Assembly (NCBI RefSeq): GCF_041435335.1
Contig: NZ_CP108430.1
Span: 1 to 64,000, forward strand
Length of the DNA stretch: 64,000 nucleotides
Reading direction: 5' to 3'
Origin: Streptomyces sp. NBC_01283
Lineage (GTDB): Bacteria > Actinomycetota > Actinomycetes > Streptomycetales > Streptomycetaceae
Part shown: piece after piece, positions 62,601 to 64,000 of the stretch
How positions within the stretch are numbered: the stretch's first letter is position 1
Layout of the letters: each line of letters opens with the position of its first letter
Translations under genes and position numbers: made by a program
The notes under the pieces: model-generated
Databases searched by the model: none
The model's input: only the letters and a program-made list of their open reading frames with translations
Told to the model about the DNA's origin: nothing

Positions 62601-64000
62601 ACGGTGAAGCGTCCGTGGCGGCCGCTGATCGCCACCTCCACGGGCTCAGCGCGCCCGTCGTCCGCGGCACTCCCGTTCGCGTGCGGGCCCCGGAAGTCGA
62701 GGATCATGTCGAACCGCCGAGGGTGGGCGCGGTGGCCGAAGCCGGGCAGTTCCCGGTCCATGCGATGCACCAGGTCCCGCACGCTCATCCCGGTCAACTC
62801 GACTTGAACCGGCCGGGTCTCGCCGGCCGCGGTGCTGCGGAAGCACACGTCCGCGCGCCCGCTGAACATCGACACCGCCAGGGCCCAGCCCGCGTGGAAG
62901 AGCGCCGCCGGGTCGGTCCCGAGTTTCTTCGCGCAGCTGCGGACCCGTTCGCCGAGGAGGGGGTCGAGCACCCGGCTCCGAACGGAGAGCCCGGCATCCC
63001 CGTCGGCCTTCAGTTCTCCTGCGGGCTCCTCGACGACCAGGTCGCCCAGCAGCGCCCGTACGTCTGCGGCGAGCCGTTCGAGAACCCGCCCGTACAGTGC
63101 GGCGACCCGCTGCGCGTATTCCTGGTCGAGCAGTTGCCGCTGGTACTGCATGGTCAGCCGCAGCCGGTCGCCGTCGGGATGAGCGAACACGGTCATGGGG
63201 AAGTGGCTGAGGGAGTGCAGGCCGATGCCGGTGACGGCGAAGCCCGCCGCCTCGGCCGCCTCGGCCGCGGCCTCCCTGTCCAGGGGAAAGGACTCGAAGC
63301 CGATGACGGTGTCGAACAGCGTCGGCAGCCCGGCGGCGCTCTGGATCTCGCCGAGTCCGCAGGGAGGGCGGCCCAGCAGGGTTCCCTGCCGTTGCTGCAG
63401 CTGCTCCAGCAGCTGTGCGGCGGTCTCCTGCGGGTCGCAGCGCACCCGTACCGGCACGGTGTTGATGAAGGTTCCCACCATGCGGTCCGCGTCGGGCAGC
63501 TCGGCGGGCCGTCCGGCCACCGCGGCGCCGAACACCACGTCCTGGCGGTTGGTCAGATGGCTGAGGACGACGGCCCAGGCCCCCTGCACCAGGGTGTTGA
63601 GGGTGACCCCGATGTCGGCGGCCCGGTCCGGCAGTGCCAGGGCCGCGGCGGCCGGCAGGGGGACGTCGACGCGGTCGGTGCCGCCCGCCGAACCGGCGGG
63701 GGCGGTGCCGGCGGTGAGCAGCGACGGCTCCGTCAGGCCTGCCAGCTCCTGCGCCCAGGCGCGGGCCGCCGCCTGTGTGTCCTGCCGGTCCAGCCAGGCA
63801 AGGTAGTCGCGGTAGCTGGGGGCCGGTGGCAGCGCGGCGGCTCCCTGATCGGCGTAGAGCCGCATCAGGTCCTGGGCCAGCAGGGGCAGGCACCAGCCGT
63901 CGAGGGTGGCATGGTGGGCCGACAGGATCAGCACATGACGGTCCTCGGCCAGCGTCAGCAGCGACATGCGCAGCACCGGTGGCACCGCGAGGTCGAAGTG
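59666..64000 (-). CDS. NRPS 2 (3' part), Thr-type module with FkbM methyltransferase inside the A domain
   Basis: The last 1440 or so residues of a larger synthetase whose start lies beyond the right edge. Visible order: end of a C domain (HHATLDGWC near 63920), a truncated C-like segment (about 62500-63010), A domain, PCP (GGDSLLA near 59830). The A domain has [11 protein letters not shown] near 61930, FDFSVWEM near 61790 and NMYGITETT near 61500. My code reading is D-F-W-N-V-G-M-V-H-K, the classic threonine code. Between core motifs A8 and A9 (about 60170-60990) sits a FkbM-family methyltransferase ([28 protein letters not shown]), so O-methyl- or N-methyl-threonine is likely. No TE, so it hands on to NRPS1, whose TE ends the line. 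Confidence 0.92.
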   Translation of the reverse strand, partial: HFDLAVPPVLRMSLLTLAEDRHVLILSAHHATLDGWCLPLLAQDLMRLYADQGAAALPPAPSYRDYLAWLDRQDTQAAARAWAQELAGLTEPSLLTAGTAPAGSAGGTDRVDVPLPAAAALALPDRAADIGVTLNTLVQGAWAVVLSHLTNRQDVVFGAAVAGRPAELPDADRMVGTFINTVPVRVRCDPQETAAQLLEQLQQRQGTLLGRPPCGLGEIQSAAGLPTLFDTVIGFESFPLDREAAAEAAEAAGFAVTGIGLHSLSHFPMTVFAHPDGDRLRLTMQYQRQLLDQEYAQRVAALYGRVLERLAADVRALLGDLVVEEPAGELKADGDAGLSVRSRVLDPLLGERVRSCAKKLGTDPAALFHAGWALAVSMFSGRADVCFRSTAAGETRPVQVELTGMSVRDLVHRMDRELPGFGHRAHPRRFDMILDFRGPHANGSAADDGRAEPVEVAISGRHGRFTVQGRAGLPYDPQSVIDYLETALARLADALHGDRAAQHPALELPVLGDEVRRQVLAERSEAPAAQAPGRCVHEWFEEVAAATPDAVAVTAEGRSLSYRNLNARANRLARHLRGLGVGPEVLVALRLDRTEHLVVAVLAVLKAGGAYVPIDPASPADRTALVLRDSAPRLLLTDAPSDPDQAPGVPPIPVVDVRADTDRWSGLSAEDLPDTGVRPAHAAYVIYTSGSTGTPKGVKVEHRNVVRLFTTTREHFGFDEQDVWALLHSFAFDFSVWEMWGALLHGGTLVVVPREVARNPKDLYRLLCTSRVTVLNQTPTAFHQLIAAQGEDGAEHALRVVVFGGEALNPALLTPWMRREANRDTRLVNMYGITETTVHTTHHLLTGADADRVVSPVGRRLPDLHTYVLDRYLRPTPVGVVGELYVGGAGVARGYLNRPALSAQRFLADPFAGKPGARMYRSGDLVRWLPDKTLEYLGRNDDQVKVRGFRIELGEIEARLTEHPAVQDARVVVRDHGDGDKRVVAYVVPAADRAPAVRELLRLERAEGDTHPPVRELPNGMTVFHHNKSETDFVYEEIFTREEYLRGGITIDNGDTIVDVGANIGLFTLFASNRNPDGRLYAFEPLPPLHDSLRRNVELHGLNAKLFDCGLGAQAQEETFTFYPHNTVNSTRAATAPEARDLVRAFLRNKAKPADGARPGAAAKDLIDEVVESRLESRTFTCRVRTFSEIIEQEAIDRIDLMKIDVEGAEHEVLKGIRPEHWPRIRQFAIELHDVDGRLAEVETLLKDHGFEVVCEQDSSLLHNTVLCNVYARRDDGRSADPGPRAPVAPAQRRWSGRADLLDDVRNSLQEVLPTYMLPSAYTLLEALPLNQNGKLDQDALPEPGRPRRDFTPPRSRAEQELCVLMADVLHIDQVGVGDNFFDLGGDSLLASGLTGRIGRKLGVRVLINEVYGAPDVAALARIVDNAPKVRSPRLRRRGTGDGS

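Noticed and set aside
1..64000. CRISPR array, tRNA or rRNA genes
   Set aside because: No regularly spaced direct repeats and no recognisable tRNA or rRNA sequence were seen in reading through the window.

Overview
The window looks like Streptomyces or a close actinomycete. It is very GC-rich, genes sit in tight operons with 4-base ATGA overlaps, GTG and TTG starts occur, and two regulators carry rare TTA leucine codons. The first ~150 bases are a run of short perfect palindromes with 3-base loops, as in Streptomyces telomeres. They are followed by a small HTH protein and a telomere-type helicase, so the left edge is probably at or near the end of a linear chromosome or linear plasmid. From 4.6 kb to the right edge lies a hybrid NRPS-PKS cluster for a glycosylated, piperazate-containing peptide-polyketide. 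It continues past base 64000.

Layout. 0-4.6 kb: telomere-like palindromes, HTH protein, helicase, degraded sequence. 4.6-10.7 kb (minus strand): ornithine N-hydroxylase, NDP-sugar 3-ketoreductase, 4-ketoreductase, PLP/FeS 3-dehydratase, C-methyltransferase. 11.1-25.8 kb (plus): piperazate synthase, aminotransferase, P450, two type I PKS modules, FMN alpha-hydroxyacid oxidase. 25.8-26.5 kb: IS701-type relic. 26.6-45.7 kb (minus): four-module NRPS with thioesterase, MbtH, P450, glycosyltransferase. 46.4 kb: SARP activator. 47.4-50.9 kb: second, nearly identical glycosyltransferase (minus), then rmlA and rmlB (plus). 50.9-55.1 kb: relics of several IS families, an integrase and a reductase around an intact LmbU-family regulator. 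55.1-58.1 kb: type II thioesterase and a two-gene ABC exporter. 58.2-64 kb (minus): sugar ketoreductase, DUF1707 protein, and the 3' part of a second NRPS.

How the genes fit. The hydroxylase and PaiB/KtzT-type protein should make piperazate from ornithine. Adenylation domains 1 and 2 of the large NRPS have the same specificity residues (D-V-F-S-V-A-A-Y-A), which I recall as a piperazate code; the first is followed by an epimerase. The partial NRPS has a threonine-like code and a FkbM-type methyltransferase inside its A domain. With the PKS modules, deoxysugar genes and two glycosyltransferases, the product is inferred to be a glycosylated azinothricin-type depsipeptide. I recall mollemycin A as a glyco-hexadepsipeptide-polyketide, but this is a hypothesis.

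Main oddities: PKS2 has a two-base loss in a C tract that breaks the frame; its AT domain lacks the segment with the catalytic His; ~0.8 kb of KS DNA and ~0.94 kb of glycosyltransferase DNA are near-identical repeats; and a palindrome TGTCCYG-N4-CRGGACA recurs in divergent promoter regions.
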